The notes: generated from the sequence alone by a model not told the origin. Counted from the first letter of the stretch, positions 34,070-43,302 are shown. The stretch is 64,000 bases of DNA from Haloarculaceae archaeon H-GB1-1 (GCA_029688825.1 JARUKX010000002.1:177358-241357); one strand, 5' to 3'. Translations and numbers: made by a program.

Positions 34070-35596
34070 TCAGGCCTGTCGCCAGTCGACTTGCTGTTCG
34101 AAGGTATAGGCCGCGCGCAGGAGCGTCGACTCCTCGAAGTGGTCTCCGACCAGCATCAGCCCGGTGGGTAGGCCCTCGACCGTCCCGCAGGGGATCGATA
34201 TCGAGGGGTGTTTGGTCAGCGACGAGGTGACGGTGTTCCGGCACATCGTGAAGGTCCTGAACGCCTGCTCGGTACGGTCGGCGTCATCGTCCATCTCGAA
34301 CGGTGCGATGGGCATCGTGGGCATCGCTACGAGGTCGACGTCCTCGAAGATGGCGTTCAACTGGTGTTTGAGGTCTTCGCGGATGTTCTGAGCTCGTCCG
34401 TACGTGACTGAGCCGTACTTCTCGTCGACGTACTCCATGGCCAGCAGCGTCGCCTTCCCCTCGGCGGGGAGGTCGTCCGCCCGGGCGCGGCGGAATTTCC
34501 CGAAGGTCTCCATCAGACCGGTGTTGTACCACCCGTCGAGTAGCGACCCCTGGCCGCCCTGCTTGAACGTCTGGAGGCCGCCGAATCCCCATATCATGTA
34601 GCCGAGCGTGATGGCGTCGTGGTGGAGCGGCACGGAGACTTCCGTGATCTCGGCACCGAGGCCTTCGAGTCTGTCGACGGCGTCGAGTACCGTCTCGTTC
34701 ACGTCTGAGTCGCTCTCGTCTATCGCGAATCCCTCCGTGAGCAACCCGACAGTCAAATCCTGGATGTCGTCCACGAGCGCATGGGTGTAGGACTCCGTCG
34801 GCACGTCCGGCGGCTGTCGCGGATCGAGGCCGTCGCTCCCCGCGGTCGCCTCCAGCGTCCTGGCAGCGTCCGCGACCGTTCGCGCCATCGGGCCAACTTT
34901 GTCGATCGTAGGGTCCAGGGGGAAGATACCGGTGTAAGGGACCAGTCCGGTCGTGGGGTCGAGGCCGACGATACCACAGCAGGCGGCAGGGACGCGGACC
35001 GATGCGCCCTGGTCACAGCCGAGCGCCACGTCGACCTCGCCCGTTGCGACAGCAGCCGCGCTCCCGCTGGAGGAGCCACCGACCGTCCGCGACTCGTCGT
35101 AGGGGTTGGTCACCGCGCCGAAGTCGGACGTGTCGCTGGACGAGGAGAACGAGAAACTCTCCATGTTCGTCTTGCCCGTGACCGTCGCGCCGGCGTCGAG
35201 AAGTCGCTCGACGACGGTGGCGTCGACGTCCGGCACGTACCCTTCGAGCAGCCGTGACCCGCAGGTCATCTCGACGCCGGCCAGCGAGATGTTGTCCTTC
35301 AGACCGACGGTCTTGTCGTCGAGTGGGCCACTCGAGGCTCCCTCCACGTTACACTTCGTTATCCAGACGTTGTGGGGGTTCTCCTCGTCGTCAGGTCGAT
35401 ACGTCGGACTGCGGTCGCCGTAAGCCAGTTCCTCCGGCGCGACGGCGGGTTCGGGCAACGAGTGAATCGTCTCGAGGTCGTCGAGCGTGAGTCCGACGAG
35501 TTCGCGAAACTCCTCGACCTCCTCGTCGGTCAGATCGATGTTGAGGTTCGCCGCTACGTCTCGCAACTCGCTCGCCGATGGCTTCCTGAATATCAT
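34070..35596 (-). CDS. Amidase-signature family hydrolase (copy 1)
   Basis: The 508-residue enzyme has the amidase signature: catalytic Lys in 'KTVGLKDNISLAGVEM', then 'TVGGSSSGSAAAVATGEVD' and 'VALGCDQGASVRVPAACCGI' containing the cis-Ser and nucleophilic Ser of the Ser-cisSer-Lys triad. It cleaves carboxamides, releasing ammonia or an amine, in the cytoplasm. It lies between the transporter ATPase and the binding protein on the same strand. A second, similar amidase of 507 residues sits upstream at 36969-38492. The pair plus transporter suggests uptake and hydrolysis of one compound class. It is not likely to be GatA, because no GatB/GatC is near. Confidence 0.85.
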   Translation of the reverse strand: MIFRKPSASELRDVAANLNIDLTDEEVEEFRELVGLTLDDLETIHSLPEPAVAPEELAYGDRSPTYRPDDEENPHNVWITKCNVEGASSGPLDDKTVGLKDNISLAGVEMTCGSRLLEGYVPDVDATVVERLLDAGATVTGKTNMESFSFSSSSDTSDFGAVTNPYDESRTVGGSSSGSAAAVATGEVDVALGCDQGASVRVPAACCGIVGLDPTTGLVPYTGIFPLDPTIDKVGPMARTVADAARTLEATAGSDGLDPRQPPDVPTESYTHALVDDIQDLTVGLLTEGFAIDESDSDVNETVLDAVDRLEGLGAEITEVSVPLHHDAITLGYMIWGFGGLQTFKQGGQGSLLDGWYNTGLMETFGKFRRARADDLPAEGKATLLAMEYVDEKYGSVTYGRAQNIREDLKHQLNAIFEDVDLVAMPTMPIAPFEMDDDADRTEQAFRTFTMCRNTVTSSLTKHPSISIPCGTVEGLPTGLMLVGDHFEESTLLRAAYTFEQQVDWRQA

Positions 35597-35758
35597 TCGC
35601 TACCACGCGGTGGCTGGTGGTGGAGTGACTTAACGTTTTGGCAAAACCGGGCCGAGAGACCCTCTCGGATGATATATTGGCCACTACTGATGATGGCTAA
35701 CGTCTGCCTCTCCACGCTCGTGGCTGGCCGGTCGTCCGCACTCGTCGATCGGTCGAAG

Positions 35759-36898
35759 TTACGTCGACACCCGTGCTCCGTCATCGTGGAAGGCGAGGAC
35801 GTCGTCCGCCGTCCAGTCCAGTCGGACCTCGTCGCCCTGCTCTAAACCGACCTCGTCGGCGACGCTCCGCTCGACGAAGACCGACGTGCCGCCGACGTCG
35901 ACGAAGTACCTGGCGTTCGACCCGCGGTACAGCACGCGCTCTATCTGGCCGACGACCGCGTTCGATCCCTCACCGTCCGCCACGGCGACCGAGCGGCCCG
36001 TCTGGCCACTTACGCTATCGTCGCCGTCCGTCGGGTGGATGCGCAGGATTTCGGGGCGGAGCGACACCGTAAGACTATCGCCTTCCTGGACGTCGTCCTC
36101 GACCGGCACCCGCACCGTCACGTCGCTCTCGGTCTCTACCAGCACCTCGTCGCCGTCGGTCTCCTCGACGCGACCACCGACGAAGTTGGTGTCTCCGAGG
36201 AACCCCTCGATGAACTCGTTTTTGGGATGCTGGTACACCTCCGTCGGTGGACCGACCTGGACGAGTTCGCCGTCGTTCATGATGCCGATCCGGTCGGCCA
36301 GCGTGAACGCCTCGTCCTGGTTGTGGGTGACGTGAATGAAGGTCTTCTTCAGTTCCTCGTGTATCTCCTTGAGCTCTATCTCCATCTCCTCACGGAGCCG
36401 CTTGTCCAGGTTCGATAGCGGTTCGTCCAGCAGGATGACGTCGGGATCGACCGCCAGCGAGCGGGCCAGCGCGACCCGTTGTTTCTGTCCCCCGCTCAGT
36501 TCGGCCGGGTTCTGGTCCTGGTAGCCGTCCATGTGGACCCGAGCGAGCATCTCCCGTGCTCGCTCTCGCCGTTCGTCCTTGCCGACGCCGTCCATCTTCA
36601 GCCCGAACGCAACGTTCTCCAGCACCGTCTTGTGCGGGAACAGCTCCCAGCCCTGGAACACGATGCTCGTGTTTCGGTCGTACGCTGGGGAGTCGGTCAC
36701 CTGCCGCTCGCCGATGTACACGTCGCCGTCGGAGGGTCCTTCGAGCCCACCGATCATGCGCAGCGTCGTCGACTTCCCGCACCCGCTGGGCCCCAGCAGG
36801 CAGAGCAACTCGCCGTCCTGAACAGTTACGGAGACGTCCTCGACCGCGACCAGGTCTCCGAACTCCTTTCGCAGCTCCCGTAGCTCGATTCGGGACAT
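35759..36898 (-). CDS. ABC transporter ATPase (PotA-like)
   Basis: The ~379-residue protein has Walker A 'GPSGCGKST', signature 'LSGGQKQRVALARSLA', Walker B 'VILLDEPLSNLD', the switch His in 'FIHVTHNQDEAF', and a C-terminal TOBE regulatory domain. This is the layout of PotA/MalK-type ATPases. It should power the PotB/PotC-like permeases downstream. ATG 36898 is chosen because a TATA box CTATTATATATC lies 23-34 bases upstream; the longer upstream frame is antisense to the amidase end. It is separated from the other transporter genes by one amidase. Confidence 0.9.
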   Translation of the reverse strand: MSRIELRELRKEFGDLVAVEDVSVTVQDGELLCLLGPSGCGKSTTLRMIGGLEGPSDGDVYIGERQVTDSPAYDRNTSIVFQGWELFPHKTVLENVAFGLKMDGVGKDERRERAREMLARVHMDGYQDQNPAELSGGQKQRVALARSLAVDPDVILLDEPLSNLDKRLREEMEIELKEIHEELKKTFIHVTHNQDEAFTLADRIGIMNDGELVQVGPPTEVYQHPKNEFIEGFLGDTNFVGGRVEETDGDEVLVETESDVTVRVPVEDDVQEGDSLTVSLRPEILRIHPTDGDDSVSGQTGRSVAVADGEGSNAVVGQIERVLYRGSNARYFVDVGGTSVFVERSVADEVGLEQGDEVRLDWTADDVLAFHDDGARVST

Positions 36899-36920
36899 AC
36901 GTGACACATCCATCGGCCGG

Positions 36921-36932
36921 GATATATAATAG
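36921..36932 (-). promoter_or_regulatory. TATA box of the PotA-like gene
   Basis: CTATTATATATC on the minus strand ends 23 bases before ATG 36898, just after the stop of the upstream amidase gene. It suggests independent, leaderless expression. Confidence 0.55.
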
Positions 36933-36968
36933 TTCTCCTCGTGTGTCGTGCGAACGAGTGACCCGGTA

Positions 36969-38492
36969 TCAGGACTGGTCGATGGCGGTCCGTTGCTGAA
37001 ACGCGTGGGCGACGCGGAGCAATGTGGGTTCGTCGAAGCTCTCCGCGACGAGCAGTAGGCCGACCGGCAGGCCGTCGACGGTCCCACAGGGAACCGTTAT
37101 TGAGGGGTGGTTGGTCAGGACGAACGGGCAGACGTTCTTCGTCGGCGGGAACGACCGGAGGACCCGCTCGACCCTGTCGAGGTCGGGGTCCTTCCTGAGC
37201 GGCTGGCACGGCACCGTCGGCATGGCGAGGACGTCCGCTTCGGCCAGCGCCGCGTCGTAGCGTCGCCCGAGTTCGATGCTGACGTTCTGAGCCTTCCCGT
37301 ACAGCGTGTTCTGGTGTTCGCGGTCGAGGTACTCCATCGCCAGCACCGTCGCCTTCACGACGGCGGACAGTTCGTCGGAGGCGGCCCGCCTGGCCTTCGA
37401 GAATATCTGCATCAGGCCGGTGTTGTACCAGCCGTCGTACAACGACCCCTGACCGCCCTGCTTGAATATCTGGAGGCCGCCGTATCCCCACACGAGTAGC
37501 GCCATCGGCGGCGCCTTCCGGTGGAGCGGCACCGAGACGCTCTCGGTCTCCGCGCCCATCTCCGCCAGCGCGGCGATGCCGTCGCGTACTGCTTCGTTGA
37601 CCCGCTCGTCGCTCTCGGCGTGTTCGAACCCGTCCTCCAGGACCGCGACGGTCACGTCCGAGACGTCCTCGTCGAGGGCCGCCGCGTAGTCTTTGTCCGG
37701 GACCGAAGGTGGCTGTCGCGGGTCAAGGCCGTCCGTGCCGGCGACGACGTCGAGTGTCGTCGCGACGTCCTCGACGGTGCGTGCCATCGGACCGACGTGG
37801 TCGATGGAGTTGTCTAGGGGGAAGATGCCGGTGTAGGGGACCAGTCCGGTCGTGGGATCAAGGCCGACGACGCCACACCAGGCCGCTGGGATGCGAACCG
37901 AACCGCCCTGGTCACAGCCCAGCGCCACGTCGACCTCCTCCGCAGCGAGCGCGGCGGCACAGCCACTCGAAGACCCGCCGGCGAGGTACTCCTCGTCGTG
38001 AGGGTTCGTTACCGCCCCGAACGCGGAGATGTCACCCGAGGCGGCGAAACCGAACGTGTCCATGTTGCACTTCCCGACGATTTCGGCGCCGGCTTCGAGT
38101 ACCCGCCGGACGACCGTGGCGTCGACGTCGGGGACGTACCCCTCCATGAGGTGCGAGCCACAGGTCATTTCGACGCCGGCCAGCGAGATGTTGTCCTTCA
38201 GGCCTACCCTTTTCCCGTCTAGCGGCCCGCTCTCGTCGGCCGCCACGTGCGTCCGAGTAATCCAGACGTTGTGAGGGTTCTCGGTCCTGGCCGGTCGCCG
38301 CCCCGCCTGTCGGTCGGCGTAGGAGAACTCGTGTGGCGGGAGGGTCGGCTCGGGCAACTCCTGGATGGTCTCGTAGTCGTTGAGGGTGATGCGAACCAGC
38401 CGTTCGTAGTCCTCCAGTTCCGCCTCAGAGAGTTCGAAGTGGAGGTCCCGTGCGACGTCCCGGAGTTCGGCTTTCGAGGGCGTCCGTATCAT
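36969..38492 (-). CDS. Amidase-signature family hydrolase (copy 2)
   Basis: The 507-residue enzyme is a paralogue of the amidase at 34070-35596, with nearly the same length and the same blocks: 'GLKDNISLAGVEMTCGS', 'LAGGSSSGCAAALAAEEVD', 'GCDQGGSVRIPAAWCGVVG'. The catalytic Lys, cis-Ser and Ser are all present. Compared with copy 1 it keeps the more usual GGSxRIPA form. It is the first gene of the minus-strand cluster and has its own TATA box. The two enzymes may have different amide substrates delivered by the shared transporter. Confidence 0.85.
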   Translation of the reverse strand: MIRTPSKAELRDVARDLHFELSEAELEDYERLVRITLNDYETIQELPEPTLPPHEFSYADRQAGRRPARTENPHNVWITRTHVAADESGPLDGKRVGLKDNISLAGVEMTCGSHLMEGYVPDVDATVVRRVLEAGAEIVGKCNMDTFGFAASGDISAFGAVTNPHDEEYLAGGSSSGCAAALAAEEVDVALGCDQGGSVRIPAAWCGVVGLDPTTGLVPYTGIFPLDNSIDHVGPMARTVEDVATTLDVVAGTDGLDPRQPPSVPDKDYAAALDEDVSDVTVAVLEDGFEHAESDERVNEAVRDGIAALAEMGAETESVSVPLHRKAPPMALLVWGYGGLQIFKQGGQGSLYDGWYNTGLMQIFSKARRAASDELSAVVKATVLAMEYLDREHQNTLYGKAQNVSIELGRRYDAALAEADVLAMPTVPCQPLRKDPDLDRVERVLRSFPPTKNVCPFVLTNHPSITVPCGTVDGLPVGLLLVAESFDEPTLLRVAHAFQQRTAIDQS

Positions 38493-38515
38493 TGCCTACA
38501 GCAAGTCGCTTCGGC

Positions 38516-38528
38516 GTAATATATGTGG
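38516..38528 (-). promoter_or_regulatory. TATA box for the upstream amidase gene
   Basis: CCACATATATTAC on the minus strand is 24-36 bases upstream of ATG 38492 in GC-rich surroundings. Confidence 0.55.
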
Positions 38529-38632
38529 TGCCGCCTGCCAGGGGGTTTCCGAGGGAGTGCAGGTCTCGACGCGACGTGCCGGACGCCGTCGGGCCCGCCA
38601 TGGCCGCGACGACGCCTCTGGCCCGAGGCGGC

Positions 38633-38666
38633 GGGTCGGCGTGGGGGGTGAGTGGTGGGTGGGGGG
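38633..38666 (+). other. G-run cluster upstream of the Orc1/Cdc6 gene
   Basis: The plus strand has G3, G6, G3 and G6 runs within 34 bases (38633-38635, 38643-38648, 38657-38659, 38661-38666), separated by 7, 8 and 1 bases. It could fold as a G-quadruplex. The rest of 38529-38968 holds no gene that I can support. Confidence 0.35.
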
Positions 38667-38827
38667 ATTTGACGACCGCTGTCGACCGCCCGGACCGGGC
38701 ACGGATACGCGAGTCACCAGATGAGGGTGTACAGGTCGCCCTGAACGGGCTCCTGCAAGAGGCCCGTGAGAGGGCTCCGTATTACGTCTTTCCCCACCGA
38801 TCGGGCCGATCACGGAAGCCCGTCGAG

Positions 38828-38846
38828 AACAGCGGACGCAGCGGCC
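38828..38846 (+). repeat. Origin-associated repeat, copy A (weakest)
   Basis: AACAGCGGACGCAGCGGCC matches the first part of the repeated motif ACAGnnGACGnnGTGGTTT found beside the Orc1/Cdc6 gene. The final GTGG reads GCGG here. Confidence 0.4.
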
Positions 38847-38968
38847 TCTCCCACACCTCGGAGACGTGAAACCGTGCGTGTAATGCTCTGGTTGTCCCTA
38901 ACACACGCCTGGCATCGTCATCTGGCCGACCCAAGCGAAAGCTTTCCTGACGGCAGGTACCACGACGA

Positions 38969-38991
38969 TACAGCGGACGCGGTGGTTTTTT
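38969..38991 (+). repeat. Origin-associated repeat, copy B, directly upstream of orc1/cdc6
   Basis: ACAGCGGACGCGGTGGTTTT followed by more T residues lies 26-48 bases before the initiator ATG. It is the best-conserved copy of the motif and may be an origin recognition box and a self-regulation site at once. Confidence 0.5.
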
Positions 38992-39016
38992 GACGCCCCC
39001 GTGCGAATTGCTGGTA

Positions 39017-40171
39017 ATGTCGCTTTTCGACTCGGACCAAAACCTCTACGACGATCGCGAGGCGGTCACGGACGGGTACGTCCCCGACGAACTGGTGGGG
39101 CGAGCGCCCGAGCGTGCGGCACTCACGGCTGCCCTCGATCCCGACGGCTCCGGAACCGCCTCGGACGTCCTCGTCTGGGGTCCGCCCGGGACCGGCAAGT
39201 CGACGTTCGTCAAGAGAGTGCTCGACTCCACACTCGGTTCTGGTGAAGGCGAGGTCGCGTACGTGGACTGCTCGGCGTTCTCGACTCCATATCAGGTTGC
39301 GGCTCGGGTCGCCGACGAACTAGATGAAGAGAGCTTCAACACGACCGGTCACTCCCGCGAGGACGTGTACGACGCGCTCGACCGAGCGTGCTCCGATTCG
39401 GCGGCAAAGTTCGTCGCCCTCGATGGCGTCGAGGCGCTCGCCGGGTCGGATTTGCTCGATTTGTTCCTCGACGACGGACGGTTCGCGACGGCCACGCTCG
39501 TCGGCGTCGCAGACGTCACCGACCTACCAGAGTCGCGCTTCGATGGCCAACTGGGAGGCGTTCAGACGGTTCGATTCGAGCGGTACTCGGTGTCGGAACT
39601 CAGAGAACTTCTCCGCACACGCGCGTCATACGCATTTACCGATCACACCCTTAGCGAAGAAGTCGTCCCGCTCTGTGCGGCCTACGCGATGGAGACCGAC
39701 CGGGGCGCGACCGAAGCCATTGCACTGCTCCGGACGGCGGGTGACGTGGCCGCCCGCCAACTCGACTCCCGAATAGCGGGCTACCACGTCCAGCGGGCGA
39801 GAGAAGAACGCGAACACGACCGCCTTCGTTCGCGACTTGGCGACGTGGACGTTCACGGTCGACTTACGCTGTACGCTGTCGTCGCGGCCGGGTTTGCGGA
39901 CGAGACGCCGCTCCGGACGCGGGACGTGTACGACCGATATCGCTCACTCGCACACGTTGGCGGCCGGGATTCGCTGGTCGTCCGACGCGTGCGCGTGCGA
40001 CTGTCGACGCTCGCCGACCGCAACCTGCTCACCGTCCGCAAACACAACGAGGGGCGTGGTGGCGGCGTCTACCGAGAGTACGACCTGCCGACTGACCCGG
40101 AGACGATGGCTGAGGTCCTGTCGGCGGCCGCCAACCTCTCGGATGTCCACCGGTCGGCGGTACCGAGCTGA
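39017..40171 (+). CDS. Orc1/Cdc6-family replication initiator
   Basis: The 384-residue protein begins 'SLFDSDQNLYDDREAVTDGY', then 'VPDELVGRAPERAAL', the usual opening of haloarchaeal Orc/Cdc6 proteins. It has an AAA+ Walker A 'GPPGTGKST' (about residue 56), a degenerate Walker B-like 'FVALDGVEAL' and a C-terminal winged-helix region ('VRVRLSTLADRNLLTVRKHN'). It would bind origin repeats and load the MCM helicase. The Walker B Asp-Glu is reduced to Asp-Gly, so ATP hydrolysis may be weak. ATG 39017 is chosen by the family N-terminus. A repeated motif lies on both sides of the gene. Confidence 0.85.
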   Translation: MSLFDSDQNLYDDREAVTDGYVPDELVGRAPERAALTAALDPDGSGTASDVLVWGPPGTGKSTFVKRVLDSTLGSGEGEVAYVDCSAFSTPYQVAARVADELDEESFNTTGHSREDVYDALDRACSDSAAKFVALDGVEALAGSDLLDLFLDDGRFATATLVGVADVTDLPESRFDGQLGGVQTVRFERYSVSELRELLRTRASYAFTDHTLSEEVVPLCAAYAMETDRGATEAIALLRTAGDVAARQLDSRIAGYHVQRAREEREHDRLRSRLGDVDVHGRLTLYAVVAAGFADETPLRTRDVYDRYRSLAHVGGRDSLVVRRVRVRLSTLADRNLLTVRKHNEGRGGGVYREYDLPTDPETMAEVLSAAANLSDVHRSAVPS

Positions 40172-40193
40172 AAATCAGCGTGACCATCCGACA

Positions 40194-40290
40194 AACAGCA
40201 GACGCAGTGGTCATTTAATATCTCTTGTCGTTCACCGTTCGAAACGAGAGATTTGGTCACTCTCGCAAAACAGAGGACGAAGTGGTTTCG
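40194..40290 (+). repeat. Origin-associated repeats, copies C and D, downstream of orc1/cdc6
   Basis: AACAGCAGACGCAGTGGTCA at 40194-40213 and AACAGAGGACGAAGTGGTTT at 40269-40288 share the pattern ACAGnnGACGnnGTGGTyw with the copies upstream of the gene. Between them lies TTCACCGTTCGAAACGAGAG (40234-40253), which loosely resembles archaeal origin boxes. AT-rich DNA that could unwind follows at about 40480-40510 and 40886-40940. Confidence 0.5.
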
Positions 40291-40627
40291 ATACCTCCAT
40301 TACACCAATAATACTGTAATCTTCTGGCCGGCGAGAACGGTGGGGCGTCTACTCTTCGACATGACAGGCGAGCCACCGTTCGTGCGTCATCTCTGGAGTC
40401 GCTCATGAAACGGGTGGATCGACTCGTTGTTTGTGGAGAGCAAGCGGACTTCCGAGTGGCAATTCAATTGGTCGTCTGGTTCTTACTATCAATATATCAA
40501 CTACAATATCAAGAAATTTTCTCGATATGTGGGATTCCAACGTAGCCACGTGGGTGCTCACAATTGGAGACAGAAGGATGATTCCACCCTGTCTCGGCAA
40601 TGAGTGCGGACCAGATTGCGGTTGACT

Positions 40628-40890
40628 AGATAGTGATTCGCGTCAACGGCGACGACTACCGGAAGTTCGGTGCCGTCAATCCTGACACGAACGAAATCTA
40701 ACGCTCTAGATCATTTACAGCGATGACGTAACAGACAACGAGATGGGTTCTGGCCGTACTATATCGACGATATAAGATTGTTGACCGTAAATTTCTCGTT
40801 GATGGAGCCGTTTACTTGGTAAACGCCATCGACGACGATGGATCCCGATTCTAGATGATTTCACACGCACACCGGAACGCTTCCAAACAT
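40628..40890 (+). pseudogene. Decayed DDE transposase fragment (ISH type)
   Basis: Frames give 'VIRVNGDDYRKFGAVNPDTN', a stop, then 'LAVLYRRYKIVDRKFLVDGA', 'YLVNAIDDDGSRF', another stop and 'SHAHRNASKHI'. The order matches haloarchaeal IS6-like transposases (IxVNGxxYWLYGAVDPxTNE, then FLVDGAxxL, then HGNRNAxExIF). Multiple stops show it is dead. It lies in the AT-rich zone downstream of the candidate origin. Confidence 0.5.
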
Positions 40891-41043
40891 ATTTGTTAAT
40901 AAATATAATAGCAATCTTTACTGTTCGCTTATATTTATCGCCGTTGAGCCACAGACAACAGAATCGTGACTCGAAGCTCACGCTGCCCAGCACCATCCCT
41001 GTCAAAGTTAGTACCACCATACGGAGAAGCAGATAAGACGTGG

Positions 41044-41510
41044 GGCATTGGTCAGATTAGCTAATTCCAGGCGAAGGCGAACGTTTGTAGCAATGTTTCT
41101 GCGGTGTCTGCAGTTGCGTGGCGAAAGTGGGTTGCCAACTGCTCGGTTCGGCGCTTGAGCTCCTTGAAGAGTCGTTCGACGGCATTCCGATTTCCATGTG
41201 TGACGTGTTGAACTCGGAGTGAGTGCTGATGGAGTGCAGCGTGCAACCACGGCGCGCCATCGACGAGAAAGAGGCTGTTCTCGACGTCGTGTTTTGCGGT
41301 GAGTTCTCGGAGGAATTGCTGTGAAAGCGCGGCGTTTCGCGTAGTATAGAGCTTCGCGTGGAGAAATTCGTTCGTCTCGGGATCGACTGCGGCGTACAGC
41401 CAGAAGCGCTGATCGTTGAGTTGAGTCACGGTCTCGTGGACTGCGATGTGATTCGGTGACTTCCCGCTGGCTGGCTGTAGGCCAGCTTCTGCACCCAATT
41501 GTAGGACCAC
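41044..41510 (-). pseudogene. 3' part of an IS6-family transposase with right terminal repeat
   Basis: About 147 codons encode 'QPASGKSPNHIAVHETVTQL', 'RFWLYAAVDPETNEFLHAKL', 'SLFLVDGAPWLHAAL', 'THGNRNAVERLFKELKRRTE' and 'TLLQTFAFAWN', the core and C-terminus of an IS6 transposase. The terminal repeat GGCATTGGTCAGATTAGC starts at 41044. The N-terminus is missing: a frameshift after 'NWVQK' is visible and beyond it the sequence becomes the end of a conjugation gene remnant. It is closely related to the element at 58101-58797. Confidence 0.75.
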
Positions 41511-41515
41511 CGCAG

Positions 41516-43117
41516 TCAGTCCGGACTCGTCGATGCGGAACTGCTGGGGCGGCGTCTCTCGGCGTAGGTCTTCTCGACGCGCACCTCTCCTTCCAGCGGT
41601 TCGTTCAACGCCCCCAGGATCGTGTGGGCGTCCCTCGAGCGGGTCACCACCCAGATAGCCTCCTCGGGGTCGCAGGCGGCCAGCTTGTCGTAATCGGCGG
41701 GGACCGCCCGGCCGTAGTCGTTGTTGATGCGCTCGGCCTCGACGGCCACGACGACCTCGCCGTCGGCGTCGAGCCCGGCGACGTCGAGCTGCCGTTGATC
41801 GTACTCTTCGGCAGTTTCCTGCAGGTCCTGACTTGCCCCACCCATCACCGCAGCGGCGGGCAGCGCCGTTTCGGGCCCCTCTTTGAACTCGTAGTAGGGG
41901 ACGACCTCGGTGACCGGTGACTCACTGTCCGCGACGTACGCCTGCTCCAGATACCTGCGCGCCACCTCGACGAGCAGGACGTGCTCGGTGGACTCTTCGA
42001 GGTCACCGGCGCCGTGGCCGTAGTCGACGCCCTCGCGATAGCCCTCCTTGATCACCGACCGTCCTGCAGGCGGGACGGTGTACAGTCGATGTGGATGGTC
42101 CGTATCGTGAACGAGGACGTCGTCGTCGAGCAGTTCGTCGACGGCGGGCCTGTCGATGCCGACGTACTCCTGGAGGCGGAGCATCGTATCGACGGCCAGG
42201 TCGTACTCCAGCGGGTCGTCCGTGGTGGTGTCGTCCTCCGAGAGGGGGACGCCCAGCGGGAGGCCCCGGCCCTGGTAGGTGTCGAGTTACTCGGGAGGTG
42301 AAGTCGCTCGCGAACGTCTCGACGGCCGTGTCGTCGGTGGCCGGGGGATAGAGGAGGAGCCGAGCGTTCACGGCGAAGGCACGGCGGCCGTTCTTCGCGG
42401 CGAGTTCGTCGAGCCGGCGGCGGTCGCTGGCGTCCGGGGTATGGTCTTCGGGCTCGCCCAGCAGTTCCGCGAGGAGTGTGTCGCCGACCGAGTCCCGGCC
42501 GCGCTCGATGGCGCGTTCGCGTTCGGTGAGGGCGGGCGTGAGGTTGTCGATGGGCTGGACGAGCGCCTGGTAGACGCAGGGCACGGGCGCGTTGGCGAGC
42601 GTCTCGACGAGCGCGCTCAGGGGCACCTGGTGGGTGTCGGCGGCGTCGTCGTAGAACGCCTCGAAGGGGGTGAGCCGGGTGAGGTAGTCCTGGCGGCGCT
42701 CGGGCTCGCCGTGGAACGTGACGCCGGCCGGGGTGGTGTCCTGGTCGTCGGGCTGGAGCAGCTCGACGGCCGGGTGGACGTCGACGCGGTCGATCTCGTA
42801 GCTGTCCGGGAACAGCGTCCGGAGGTGGCGTTCCAGCGCGTCGAGGTCCGCGGGTGGGTCGATGGTCGCGTAGTAGGCCACCGTCGGGTCGGCCGTGTCG
42901 TGGGTGGTGGTGAGGAGCCACTCGACGGTCGGCCGTGGCGCGCCGAGGAAGCGGTCGAGCCAGCTCGCCTCGATGGACAGGTCGAGCTGGTGGAGGCGTT
43001 CGAAGGTCGCCGCGACGCTCTCGGGATCGAGTTCGTCGTCGGTCGGGCGGATATGGAGGTAGGGGTGGTCGTCGGGGACTGGGAGGGGTCGTCGTCAGCG
43101 TCGTCGAAGGGTCGCAT
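41516..43117 (-). pseudogene. Decayed haloarchaeal conjugation (VirD4/TraG-like) ATPase, core deleted
   Basis: Starting at ATG 43117 ('MRPFDDADDDP') a frameshift near 43086 leads to 'LPVPDDHPYLHIRPTDDELD', then a long N-terminal domain through 'AVETFASDFTS'. A frameshift near 42290 leads to 'LDTYQGRGLPLGVPLSEDD' and the C-terminal domain 'DPLEYDLAVDTMLRLQEYVG' to 'EGEVRVEKTYAE'. Another shift restores 'TPPQQFRIDESGLT'. In intact relatives, as I know them, an ATP-binding core lies between these halves; no Walker A is found here, so the core has been deleted. The 3' end abuts the IS6 relic. At least three frameshifts make it a pseudogene. Confidence 0.65.
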
Positions 43118-43197
43118 GCTGTGGGTAGTTTGTTAGTATAAAAGACGAGAAATAAAGGTTGGTGGAATGGGATACCGGAGTCGCCGACAGCACGAAA

Positions 43198-43302
43198 GCC
43201 CTTTCAGTCCCACCCCGAGTGGATTTTCGGCCCCCGGCTGGTGGTCGGTCTAATCCCCTCTTGCCTTTCGACACGCTCGCCGGACGTCGCCCCTGAACGA
43301 CA
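43198..43302 (+). repeat. ~105-bp direct repeat, copy 1
   Basis: The sequence beginning GCCCTTTCAGTCCCACCCC and containing GGCTGGTGGTCGGTCT and TTTCGACACGCTC is repeated at 50452-50560 in the same orientation, with scattered substitutions and small indels. The two copies bracket a 7.3-kb block. Confidence 0.65.
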
